Origin: Misgurnus anguillicaudatus
Lineage: Eukaryota > Chordata > Actinopteri > Cypriniformes > Cobitidae
Length of the DNA stretch: 64,000 bases
NCBI RefSeq assembly: GCF_027580225.2
Contig: NC_073354.2
Coordinates: forward strand, 12,938,501-13,002,500
Direction: 5' to 3'
Shown: positions 13,646-22,725 of the stretch, in pieces
How the letters are laid out: each line of letters begins with the position of its first letter
How positions within the stretch are numbered: position 1 is the first letter of the stretch
Position numbers and translations under genes: made by a program
Notes under the pieces: generated by a model
What the model was told of the DNA's origin: nothing
Seen by the model: only the letters and a program-made list of their open reading frames with translations
The model's database searches: none

Positions 13646-14819
13646 CAATATAGAGGTGACAGGATATTATTTGTGTAGGGAGGGGAGCAATGTGATCTAG
13701 TTACAGTGCATGCCAGATTCAAATCTGAATTTCCCAAATGAGCATCAAAGCTCAGTGATGACTGCTAGGCCACTGCTCCAACTGTTTACAGTTTTCACCC
13801 AAAACCGAAAAGAGGGTTCTAAGTGAAGCTCTACTTCAGGTTCTTTGTGTTTTTTGGCACGAAAATGTCTGCTATAATGGATTAAAAGAGCCTGAAGAGA
13901 GCAAAATAGATTAATGGACAGAGTCCCCGCATACCAGGACTCTCTCATGGTGATGACATGAACAGGAAAACAACGGCATGCTGGCGTAATGAGGGCTCTC
14001 CGCCAACATCAGCGGGCACAGACAGATTGCCTTTCACAAACAAATGGACACAATATGTAAATCCACACACACAAGTGCAATCTTTTCAGACTTGTTTTGA
14101 CTTTATATTGTGATGACCAGCAAAACTATGCCAACACAACACATTTTTAGCATTTAGGTATTGTGTAAACATTGTAGCTTTTAATTTGACCCACTCTTCT
14201 AGACATGTTTACTATTCACTTCAAACATATGGCACATACACACACTTACACGCACACACCTCAACAGAAGTGAATACGCACATCTGCTGTCTAATCACGA
14301 ACATGCATGCGCATATGAGGAAATTTGATCACTTGGTTTTCGGCTTTTTCCAGGCCCGCTAAGTATATTTGACCTTGTGGTGAGAGTAGGTCTGAAAAGA
14401 TCACAAGCAGCGCCAGGGAGGAATGTGCGTCCATGTCTGCGTGCGTTTCCAGACGCTGTAACCCAGGTTCATGGGTTCCCTCCACCCATTCTCATAACTT
14501 GGGTTTGGGCTAAGCCTCTTTAATGTTTCATCTAACGTTTGACCGAGTCTGATTATAACAAGCACCTGTGAGAAACCCCAAAAGGTCCTACAGCACATAG
14601 CTTTACGTCTTTATTTGTGCAGGTGTAGAAAGTGCCTGTCTGTAATCCTGGAAATGCCATTTGCCATTTTGCATTCACGATACATTTATTAGTTCATGTG
14701 TTCCCTGGGAATCGAACCTATGACCTTTCAGTTGTTTGCACCATGTTCTACAAATTACAGTTGTGGTAAAGTAAAGAGAAAGACAGATGTTTTAGCTTTG
14801 CATTTATGTATTTATGTAT

Positions 14820-14935
14820 ATTTAAAGCGACTACAGTGCATTACAAGAAATACATTTTATTAATATGCATTTTATTGGGAATCAAACCCATGACCTTTGC
14901 GCTGCTAACGCAATGCTTTGCCAGTTGAGCTTTTT
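14820..14935 (-). repeat. tRNA-derived SINE
   Basis: On the minus strand the head reads GCTCAACTGGCAAAGCATTG, then GCGTTAGCAGCGCAAAGGTC, then ATGGGTTTGATTCCC, which holds recognisable A-box and B-box spacing. The tail (TGCACTGTAGTCGCT on the minus strand) matches the usual teleost SINE/LINE body. A second partial copy with a B-box-like GGGAATCGAACCTATGACC lies at about 14685-14755. Confidence 0.75.
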
Positions 14936-15595
14936 TAGGTGTAGCACAGGTAGTATTTTGTACACAACCCGCACTGTGATGTTCTTAAAATGTTATTTAC
15001 TTTGGAAGGTTGTTTAAAGGTTGCAGATTGGTTGCAAAATAAGTCAGTTTTTTGGAGATCAAACCCATGACCTTTGCATTGCTAACGCAATGCTGTGCCA
15101 GTTGAGCTTTTTTAGGTGTAGCACAGGTAGTATTTTGTACACCACCACCCACACTGTGATGTCCTTAAAATGTTATTTACTTTGGAAGGTTGTTTAAAGC
15201 AGTGGTTCTCAACTCCAGTCCTCGGGACCCACTGCTCTGCACATTTTGGATGTCTCTCATATCTGACACACTCAGTTCAGTTCATGGAATCTATCCTAAC
15301 GAGCTGATGATCTGAATCAGGTGTGTTAAATAAGGGAGACATCCAAAATGTGCAGAGCGGTGGGTCGAGAACCACTGGTTTAAAGGTTGCAGATTGGTTG
15401 CAAAATAAGTCCATTTTTGGGGAACAAACCCATGACCTTTGCACTGCTAACGCAATGCTGTGCCAGTTGAGCTTTTTAGGTGTAGCACAGGTAGTATTTT
15501 GTACACGACCCACACTGTGATGTTCTTAAAGTGTTATTTACTTTGTAAGGTTGTTTAAAGGTTGCAGATTGGTTGCAAAATAAGTCACTTTTTGC
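14880..15595. repeat. Tandem array, about 180-bp unit derived from SINE head
   Basis: Units start with TGTTTAAAGGTTGCAGATTG at 15011 and again at 15377 and 15552, plus an interrupted start at 15191. Each unit carries CAAACCCATGACCTTTGC, the SINE-head relic and GGTAGTATTTTGTACAC. There are about 2 full units (15011-15190 and 15378-15551), a truncated first unit and a short last one. The period is about 180 bases once the hAT insertion at 15200-15377 is removed. Confidence 0.8.
15200..15377. mobile_element. Small hAT MITE, 178 bp, with perfect TSD
   Basis: Inverted ends CAGTGGTTCTCAACTCCAG and CAGTGGTTCTCGACCCACCG (right end complemented). An identical 8-bp duplication, GTTTAAAG, flanks it at 15192-15199 and 15378-15385. 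CAG termini with an 8-bp duplication are diagnostic of hAT-type transposition. It sits inside the third unit of the tandem array and therefore arrived after the array formed. Confidence 0.95.
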
Positions 15596-17222
15596 TTCCG
15601 AAGAAATGCCAAGTGAGCAGTTCAAGGAATGTTGTTTTTCAGAACCTGCTGATTCCCAAAGCTGGTCTGATTTTACATCTTGGAAGGTTCTGCGTATTGT
15701 ATGCATGCGTGTTAAAAAGGCACCAGTTACTGAGACTGCTGTTGTCTCTCTCTCTCTCTCCCTCTAACCACAAGAAACCCATCGCCCCCTTTCTCTCTTT
15801 TGCTCCAAACATCGTTCCTAGAATTTGGGTGGTCAGCGTAAGCTAAGCTTTGTTTTTCTTGCTTTTCGCACATTTTACAATCCTTCAAGGGGAACGATTC
15901 AAAGTCCCACCACAACTCTAAGTCTGATGTTTAGTTTGCTTTGATTTAGAAATATGTATTTATTATTCCTGCTATTGGTTGGACCCTTGACGTGTGTTTT
16001 GCAAGAGGTGTGACATTTTAATGAGTCGTCCGTTTTGGGCCGAGATCCCAGCCTGGCATCTCATCTCGCCTCTTACTTATACAAAATTACGCTGGTGGTT
16101 ACAACACATACCAAACTGGTGATGATTTGGGAAGCCTTTGGGAAACTTATGGCTGCTTTGAACCATAAGTGTCTCCATCAGAGTTACTTAAAACAGAAAG
16201 GCACAAACCAAACTATTGAGAACATGTTTTGGTGAAACCACCAGTGAACCTGAAAACTCGGCATAGTGTCCAAAAAGTTCACATTTTTAACTCCTTGGTT
16301 AACTTTCTACATAGAACGCATTTTACTTGCATTTACATAATGCAATTAATATCTAATATCTTTGTCAATCGTATGCTTATTTAAACCAGCAAATTTCTAA
16401 AGACCAGCAAAAATCACCATTACAAGGCACCATTCCTTAAAAATTAACATTGTGAGGTCCAAATGAGTTTGACTATGATAAGGAAACATGACTCCTTTTA
16501 GGTTTGATTGTTCATTATAATGTTTATTTTTGATAAAGAAGCTATCTATGTTACATACAGTGTTGTTTGCATAAAAGCTTTGCTTAATGTCATTAGGCTG
16601 CATTGTCTTTATCTGTAAGCTACTTTGCACTGACAATAGCCCCAAGCCCAGATTGAAGGAAAGGGAAACCTCTTGCCACAAATTACCTAAGTACCAAACA
16701 GGCAAACTGTTACTTGAAGGCAATGTGTATTGGATACACAGTACATTATGTGCGTGGTGTGAGGTTTTGTGTACACGGCTCTTGTAGTAGCAGCACTTTG
16801 AGGTGGTGTATTGTTTAAAAGATTAGATAAAGACCAAAAGCTTGCCTGATGAGTTTGGTTAATGATACAAACATATGTACTGTTTTCAATTGTCCTTGCG
16901 CAATTCTTATATTTCCTTTTAAAGACCCTGTGAAATTACAATTACACTGTGAAATCACCTATTGGCTTTAAGATCAAAGATACTTCTAAAAGTTGACTTT
17001 TAGGCATATAAATCTTTTTTTTGGAGAAAATGTGACCCAGTCTGTGAAAACCAACCTAAAGTATTTTTTGGTAATTGTTTTCTATCGTGGTGGTCCAAAA
17101 TTATTGATGACCCATCTTGGACTGCACGGATTTTCGTCCAATCGTTTGCTCTCGTCAAGTAATTTCACAAGGTCTTTATAATGCTTGATATGCAACTTGA
17201 TGTAAAACAGCCCAACCATCTC

Positions 17223-17230
17223 AGGTAAGT
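17223..17230 (+). promoter_or_regulatory. AG|GTAAGT motif upstream of exon 2a
   Basis: A fused acceptor-donor motif (CTCAG followed at once by GTAAGT) lies about 50 bases before exon 2a. A zero-length exon or recursive splice site has this form. The upstream tract is only moderately pyrimidine-rich, so it may be chance or a decoy donor affecting exon 2a. Confidence 0.25.
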
Positions 17231-17274
17231 GTATCATGACACCCATTGGCGGTATGTGTGTGTTTTTTGCGTAG

Positions 17275-17429
17275 TCATGCTGCCCTCGATGGTGTTGCAT
17301 AAGTCGACAGTGCAGCCATACCAGCGTGGGTTCTACTGCTCGGACGACAGTATCCGCTACACCTATAAAAACAGCACTGTGCCGTCTTCTGTGCTGACAG
17401 CCGTGGGCCTGCTCCTGCCCATTGCCAGC
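17275..17429 (+). CDS. plpp3: plpp3 alternative exon 2a (mutually exclusive with 2b)
   Basis: A 155-bp exon with acceptor TTTTTTGCGTAG and donor GTAAGT, entering in phase 1 and leaving in phase 0. After the split codon it encodes 51 residues beginning MLPSMVLHKSTVQPYQRGFY and ending LLLPIAS. It aligns block for block with exon 2b (P-Y-x-R-G-F-Y-C-S-D-x-S-I then Y-x-Y-K-N). It is also like the alternative exon 2 of mammalian PLPP1 (family knowledge: a PYPFQRGFFC-type segment and an ending near LPISS). It would encode the outer half of membrane segment 1, extracellular loop 1 and most of segment 2. It adds an N-glycosylation sequon (KNSTV) that 2b lacks. Expression is not shown, but intact frame, both splice sites and family-specific residues argue for a real exon. 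Confidence 0.87.
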
Positions 17430-17760
17430 GTAAGTGCCCCAAACAGGGGCCTCAGTAAGGGGACATGGGGCCAGGCGAGCGGGGCCTTCGCATGGGAAAT
17501 TACGTCTTCTGAGAGAGTTTTTATAGAGATATTTCATACCCGACACGTTTATAGCCGCGATAAAGCGGAGACTGCTTTTAAATTACAGTGCCTTATGCCA
17601 GTCGAAGGCTGACGTTAGCTAAGTGTAGTAGTTTACTCTCTCAGAAACCAAAAACCATGTCGCCCCCCTCCCGTGCCTGGTATTACCCATAATCCTCGGC
17701 TGCCGTGTGCTGTGCTGTGCTATGCTGCTACCTGCGTGTGTCTTTCTGTGACCGACCTAA

Positions 17761-17822
17761 TCTCTCTCTCTCTTTTTCTCTCTCTCTCTCTCTCTCTATT
17801 TTGTGTGTGTGTGTGTGTGTGT
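17761..17822 (+). promoter_or_regulatory. (CT)n(GT)n tract before exon 2b
   Basis: A CT-rich microsatellite followed by about nine GT units ends 10 bases before the exon 2b acceptor. It therefore acts as the polypyrimidine tract of that exon and is likely length-polymorphic. CU-rich and GU-rich RNA tracts are known binding sites of PTB and CELF-type splicing regulators; such a role here is inference. Confidence 0.6.
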
Positions 17823-17832
17823 CTTGCTGTAG

Positions 17833-17990
17833 CTACCCTGCCTTTCCTGATAATTGAAACTAGCACAATCAAGCCGTACCATCGCGGGTTTTACTGCAGC
17901 GACCAGTCCATCCAGTACCCGTATAAAAACGGGGACACCATAAGCGATGCTGTGCTCTCAACCGCTGGCATTCTAATTGCCATCCTATCT
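17833..17990 (+). CDS. plpp3: plpp3 exon 2b (standard exon 2)
   Basis: A 158-bp exon, acceptor CTTGCTGTAG and donor GTAAGT, phase 1 in and phase 0 out. It encodes [20 protein letters not shown], then [20 protein letters not shown], then [12 protein letters not shown], after a split Ala codon. This is nearly identical to mammalian PLPP3 in this region. It covers the end of membrane segment 1, extracellular loop 1 and the start of segment 2. It follows exon 2a after a 403-bp intron. Confidence 0.96.
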
Positions 17991-19761
17991 GTAAGTTACT
18001 CTCTTATATATATACATTTAAATATACCACTTATTCTTATAAACTTGCCATTTATACCCTTCATCTCCCATTAAACCATAAAGATTAGTAAGATATCAAA
18101 TAAATAGTGACTTAATAGCAATTACTCACACCCATGATCACTTAAATCCATTAACCAGCCCTCCCCATCTCATCTATCCATTAAAAATCCTTAAAGTAAA
18201 TCACATCAAGGGGTTTATCGTGGTCAGGGCTAACTTACTTTCTTTCTGTCTCTCTTTTATTTTTCGCTCTTTGTTTTGTGTGGTGTCTTACGTTTGCATG
18301 TGTTTTGATACATTACTTATTTTGGTGTGTTTTTGTGCTCTCAAATTTTAAAAATAGCAACGCCTCAACCACTGATAAATCACATGAAAACATGTCTAGG
18401 TCACTTTTTAATAAACCAATACATCCTCATTACCATAAAAAAATTAATGAATTGAAAATTATACTTATGTTAATGCATAGGAGGTCATACACAACCCCAC
18501 ATTTGCTAAGGTGTTGAATCAGAAGACATTCACAGCCTTTGTGACAGCTGCCAAAGGGTTAATCCTTACAAATGAACCAATGTGCCCAAGGACACTTGTT
18601 AGACAAGATCAAACACAACAATTGTCACGGCCTTAAAGCAAAAATGTAACATGACAGACCAAACCTCTTGTGAAATAAAGTTGTGGAGATGAGGAAAGTA
18701 CCCCTGAATGCTGGCAGAGCACCAAACCATGACTCCATGGTGATCCCATATGGAGACATGCTTGCCTCACTGTCTGGGATAGACATATTCCCATGATCAG
18801 CAAATCTTCAGGACTGTGTATGCATATATATATGTGTGTGCACAACTGCATTTAATTAGCAGTGTCTCCGGTCTCAGTTTGGTTAGGGCTCGGGATAAGC
18901 GAGCCGTCACCGCAACGACCCTCATCAACAGTTTAAACCGAGAGAAAAACAGAAAGCGAAAGATAGTAAATATCTGATTAAAGCATAGTTAATGTACTTC
19001 ATAACCCCCACACCCTTCTGATCTAATTTACGTCTAGACCTCCGCTTTAAAACCCCATGCTCTTAACTGCTCATATGAAAGCCATATAACCTTCAAGAAC
19101 ATCATATGTTCCATTTGGTGGAACGTCATTATCATGTTCCAACATTAAAACGTCATTCAGAATGGGCAGGCCATGCTCAGTCGTCATCTCTAGTCGTTCT
19201 TTCTCTTCATCTGTTTCACTCTTTCTATCATTCATCCTTGCTTTTTGATTAATGTGCTGTAACTTATACTATATTTGCATGTATCTCTAACCCCACCCTG
19301 CATGTTCCTGACCTGACCACTCCGAAACCTGTGATGATACTTGACACATTAATGTTTGTGGTTTGATTCAGCATCCCATTATGATATTGTTGTCATTTAA
19401 GCTCTGTTCCAAAATCTGTTCCCCTGCCTACCAAGAAAACATCCTACTTTATCAGAAGTGATTTGGGATGCTCTTGCAAATCTGTGCATCCTACAAACCG
19501 ACTCGCAATTGATTTCGACATAGTTTGATGTTAGCATGTCGCTAAGCTAACATGCCAATGCTCTAGTAAGCAAAATACAAAGTACACACAAAATTGAGTA
19601 CAATTATCAATTTTACACTAAACTATTTTGATGGATGTTTGTCAGTATTGAAAAAGTTACAAATGCGCCCTTTGTAGGCACCTCACTAGGTTTTGGAACG
19701 GAGCACATGGGCAGTTTTAATGTAAACTCTAAATGATTGTTTTGCTCATGGACTATCCTGG
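17991..19761 (+). other. plpp3: Intron 2 of plpp3
   Basis: A 1.77-kb intron from a GTAAGT donor to a non-canonical acceptor. It is AT-rich with no coding signal and no second homologue of exon 2. No transposon could be delimited. The last 50 bases hold pyrimidine patches but no AG adjacent to exon 3. Confidence 0.75.
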
Positions 19762-20042
19762 ATTGTGATTGGTGAATGCTACAGGATCCATTACCTGAAC
19801 CAGGGCTCCAAATCTTTCGTGGGAAACCCATATGTCTCCGCCCTTTACAGACAAGTGGGTGTCTTCATCTTCGGATGCGCCGTCAGCCAGTCGTTTACAG
19901 ACATCGCCAAGGTCTCGGTTGGGCGAATGAGGCCACACTTTTTAAGTGTGTGTAATCCTGACTTCGCCACCATCAACTGCACTTTGGGATATATTACCAA
20001 CTACACGTGCCGTGGTGATGACAGCAAAGTTCAGGAGGCCAG
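19762..20042 (+). CDS. plpp3: plpp3 exon 3 (phosphatase motif C1, RGD)
   Basis: A 281-bp exon, 93 codons plus two bases, donor GTGAGA. It starts [15 protein letters not shown], as expected right after exon 2. Residues 50-58 (K-VSVGRM-RP) are the C1 motif KX6RP of the lipid phosphate phosphatase superfamily. Residues 28-50 ([20 protein letters not shown], then DIA) form membrane segment 3. Sequons NCT (72-74) and NYT (80-82) sit in extracellular loop 2. RGD follows at 84-86, the integrin-binding tripeptide described in human PLPP3. The acceptor is anomalous: the two bases before the exon are GG (19760-19761), not AG. The next AG, inside the exon at 19783-19784, would shift the frame. There is no usable in-frame AG upstream either, because 19723-19725 is a stop in that frame. 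Confidence 0.93.
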
Positions 20043-20553
20043 GTGAGATGATCTTATATATCCATAAAGCCCTTTTACTGTTAACCTTTACAGTGAGTTT
20101 TGGATTAAATTGTGCATAAATAAATTTTAAAATGTATACACATTAAAAAAGAAAGAATTATATATAGAAATACACAGAATTCGGTCTTTACAGATGTGGC
20201 TGCATGGCATAAAAATGTTACTTTTTCACCAGTACCACCAGTACAAAATGCTTTAAAATTAGCACCGGTATGTAGAAAATCAGTTGCCCGGGGCAGTCAA
20301 TAATATAGTTAAGCATCCATTATACAGCAAATATTTGCCCACAGCATGCACCAATTCCAAATAGTTGTGTGAAAAATCGAATTAGTCACAAGCAAAAGTG
20401 ACCTACATGGCTAAAACGTTGCAGACAGAATGCCTCAGTACTGTTTTATATGTGCACTCGGTTAAATAACTAAATCACTTTGCATTAAGACCCAGACCTC
20501 TGACATTACAACTGCAACTCATTTTATTAATAATAAAATATTTTCCTCTACAG
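20043..20553 (+). other. plpp3: Intron 3 of plpp3
   Basis: A 511-bp phase-2 intron, GTGAGA to TTTTCCTCTACAG. It is unique-looking AT-rich sequence with no repeats recognised. Confidence 0.85.
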
Positions 20554-20611
20554 GAAATCCTTCTTTTCTGGACATGCATCATTCTCAATGTACACCATGC
20601 TGTATCTGGCA
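20554..20611 (+). CDS. plpp3: plpp3 exon 4 (motif C2)
   Basis: A 58-bp exon completing the split Arg codon and encoding KSFFSGHASFSMYTMLYLA. The SGH triplet is the core of motif C2; its His is the general acid/base partner in the family. The rest begins membrane segment 4. Acceptor CCTCTACAG, donor GTAAGT, ending in phase 0. Confidence 0.96.
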
Positions 20612-20631
20612 GTAAGTACATTGCCAACTTT

Positions 20632-20652
20632 GCACACACACACACACACACA
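20632..20652. repeat. (CA)n microsatellite
   Basis: About ten CA units starting 20 bases after the exon 4 donor. Intronic CA tracts near donors can bind hnRNP L; this is a possibility only. Confidence 0.9.
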
Positions 20653-21307
20653 GATTTGTTAATGCCCAGTTTTAACTTTTTATGTTAATTTGGAGACAGG
20701 GACACTATCACCCCTCACCCTCCTTTGTGCAAATGTGGGGCACTGTTATTTTCCTTGTGCATCTCCCGGATGGACACACTCGATCTGTTTTTATTTGTGC
20801 AGCTGTATAGACTTCCTTTTCCCTCATTTCTTACTTCTTATGCTTTATTTTTCATCTCTTTTGAAAGGGTTTCACTCTTCTTGCATTAATCATACAGAAT
20901 CTCCATTACAGACACAGATTTTGCATAGCGTCCTGGAGTTTCACTGTATGTAAAGCCTCTTTGAAAGGCTTCAAACTTTCTCCTTTTCAAGCACAAGGCC
21001 CTTGACTCCTCCCTCTCCTCTCTTCTTTTCTTTCTAATCCCTTCTTCCTGAATCTCAATCATCAACATCTCCAGGGCGCCCACCTCACACTTTCTCAGGA
21101 GGCTGGAAGTAAAGTAGCTTGGCTAATGGATAGGGCCAGATGTTCATTCTCAGTGTTCTAAAAGAGTTTTTGAGAAAAGGCAAAGATGAATGATGGATGA
21201 TTGTGATGACTGAGTGTAAGAGATGAAGAGTGTATGTATTTGTGTGTGAATGTGATTGCACTTTTGCAAAATTGTTTTTATTTTAAAATTAAGTGTATTT
21301 GCTTGTA

Positions 21308-21658
21308 TTAATGGGATAGTTCACCCAAAGATGAAAATTTGGTCATTATGTGCTCATTCTCATGTTGTTACGAGTTTCTTTATGCTTTTTTAACACAAAA
21401 GAAAATATTTTGTTAAACACAAAAGAAAATATTTTGATAAATGATGGTAAGCACACAGTTGACGGTACCCATTGACTTCCATAGTATTTGTTTTAACCTA
21501 CTACGGAACTCAGTGGGTACCGTCAACTGTATAGTAACCATCATTTATCAAAATATCTTCTTTTGTGTTCAACAAAATAAAGAAACTCATACACGTCATA
21601 ATGGTCACCAAATAATGATCGATTTTATTTTTTATTTTTTGGTGAACTATCTCTTTAA
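21308..21658. mobile_element. TTAA MITE, family B copy 1
   Basis: Bounded by TTAA. The left end is TTAATGGGATAGTTCACCC; the right end, complemented, is TTAAAGAGATAGTTCACC. It has an inner foldback, AATATTTTGATAAATGATGG, with its complement near 21550. Related copies are at 24543-24830, 30919-31220 and 33088-33215. Confidence 0.88.
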
Positions 21659-22023
21659 TTAATGTATTAAACTGCATGTAGCCTACACATGAATCACAAG
21701 AATCACCCAAATTCATGACTATAGAATCAAAGCTATTACAATGTAGGGGCGAAACGTGTATATTTTCGTGTAGTTTTTAAACAACATTGCATAATGACAC
21801 AGTCACATTACACCAGCAGTGTTAAGTTGCATACTAGATTAGCATTAAACCAGTTTCAGAAACCTTTAGCATCTCCTACATTGACAGACAAATGTTTATA
21901 TTCTAGTTTTTAACCACTCTTTTTAGTGTACTGTTTTTAATTTAGAATTTTTCATCTTTTAAATCAAAGATTTGGTCTTTGTTTTAGTATACTATAGATA
22001 ATAACCCCGGCGTGTTCTTTTCT

Positions 22024-22725
22024 ACACTGTCAGGATTTATTTAAATGGTCCCTAGCTGTACCCTATCAAAAAGTACACATTTGCACCTAAAGAGTTCATA
22101 TTAGTACCTCAAAGGTACATAATGGTACCCAAAAGTGCATATTAGTACCTCAAAGGTACGTAATGGTACCCAAAAGTGCATATTAGTACCTTAAAGGTAC
22201 GTAATGGTACCCAAAAGTGCATATTAGTACCTCAAAGGTACATAATGGTACCCAAAAGTGCATATCAGTACCTCAAAGGTACATAATGGTACCCAAAAGT
22301 GCATATTAGTACCTCAAAGGTACGTAATGGTACCCAAAAGTGCATATCAGTACCTCAAAGGTACATACTGGTACCCAAAAGTGCATATTAGTACCTCAAA
22401 GGTACGTAATGGTACCCAAAAGTGCATATTAGTACCTCAAAGGTACATAATGGTACCCAAAAGTGCATATTAGTACCTCAAAGGTACGTAATGGTACCCA
22501 AAAGTGCATATTAGTACCTCAAAGGTACAGTATGGTACCCAAAAGTGCATATTAGTACCTCAAAGGTGCGTAATGGTACCCAAAAGTGCATATTAGTACC
22601 TCAAAGGTACATAATGGTACACAAAAGTGCATATTAGTACCTCAAAGGTACATAATGGTACCAAATGTATACATATCTGTACCTAAATGGTACACAGCTT
22701 GGGAGCATTTATTTTCTGACAGTGT
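22024..22725. mobile_element. GTAC-rich inverted-end element, copy 2 (expanded)
   Basis: Perfect 10-bp inverted ends ACACTGTCAG / CTGACAGTGT. The left end goes on to a GTCCCTAGCTGTACC block like that at the ends of copies at 9508 and 40775. The interior is almost wholly a minisatellite (next entry). No coding capacity. Confidence 0.85.
22094..22667. repeat. 41-bp minisatellite, 13 regular copies
   Basis: Unit starts (GTGCATAT) fall at 22135, 22176, 22217, 22258, 22299, 22340, 22381, 22422, 22463, 22504, 22545, 22586 and 22627, exactly 41 bases apart, with one degenerate unit at 22094. Each unit reads GTGCATATTAGTACCTCAAA then GGTACGTAATGGTACCCAAA plus A, with few substitutions (ATTAG/ATCAG, ACGTA/ACATA). 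The near-palindrome GGTACxTAATGGTACC could form hairpins. Confidence 0.97.

Larger units (their letters stand above)
1..17274 (+). other. plpp3: Intron 1 of plpp3 (3' part)
   Basis: No coding exon could be supported here. Recognisable contents are listed separately: a TTAA element (3884-4272), foldback (4631-5418), SINE pieces (6841-6943, 14820-14935), GTAC-rich element (9508-9785), hAT-like element (12917-13645), and a tandem repeat with a small hAT inside (14880-15595). The stretches 1-3883, 5419-6539, 6944-8650, 8691-9507, 9786-12916, 13646-14680 and 15600-17220 show only short chance open frames and simple-sequence patches. They may hold regulatory elements that cannot be recognised from one sequence. 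Confidence 0.7.

Noticed and set aside
14820..15480. tRNA gene(s)
   Set aside because: A-box and B-box words are present, but the sequences are SINE heads without a foldable cloverleaf and with degenerate acceptor arms.
1..17274. plpp3 exon 1 within the window
   Set aside because: I searched for a Met-started N-terminal tail followed by a membrane segment and a phase-1 donor and found none.
17082..17546. 154-codon minus-strand open frame
   Set aside because: It is antisense to plpp3 exon 2a and its flanks; the + strand exon explains the open frame.
22094..22667. CRISPR-like regular array
   Set aside because: Units are contiguous 41-base repeats with no unique spacers, inside a eukaryotic transposon.
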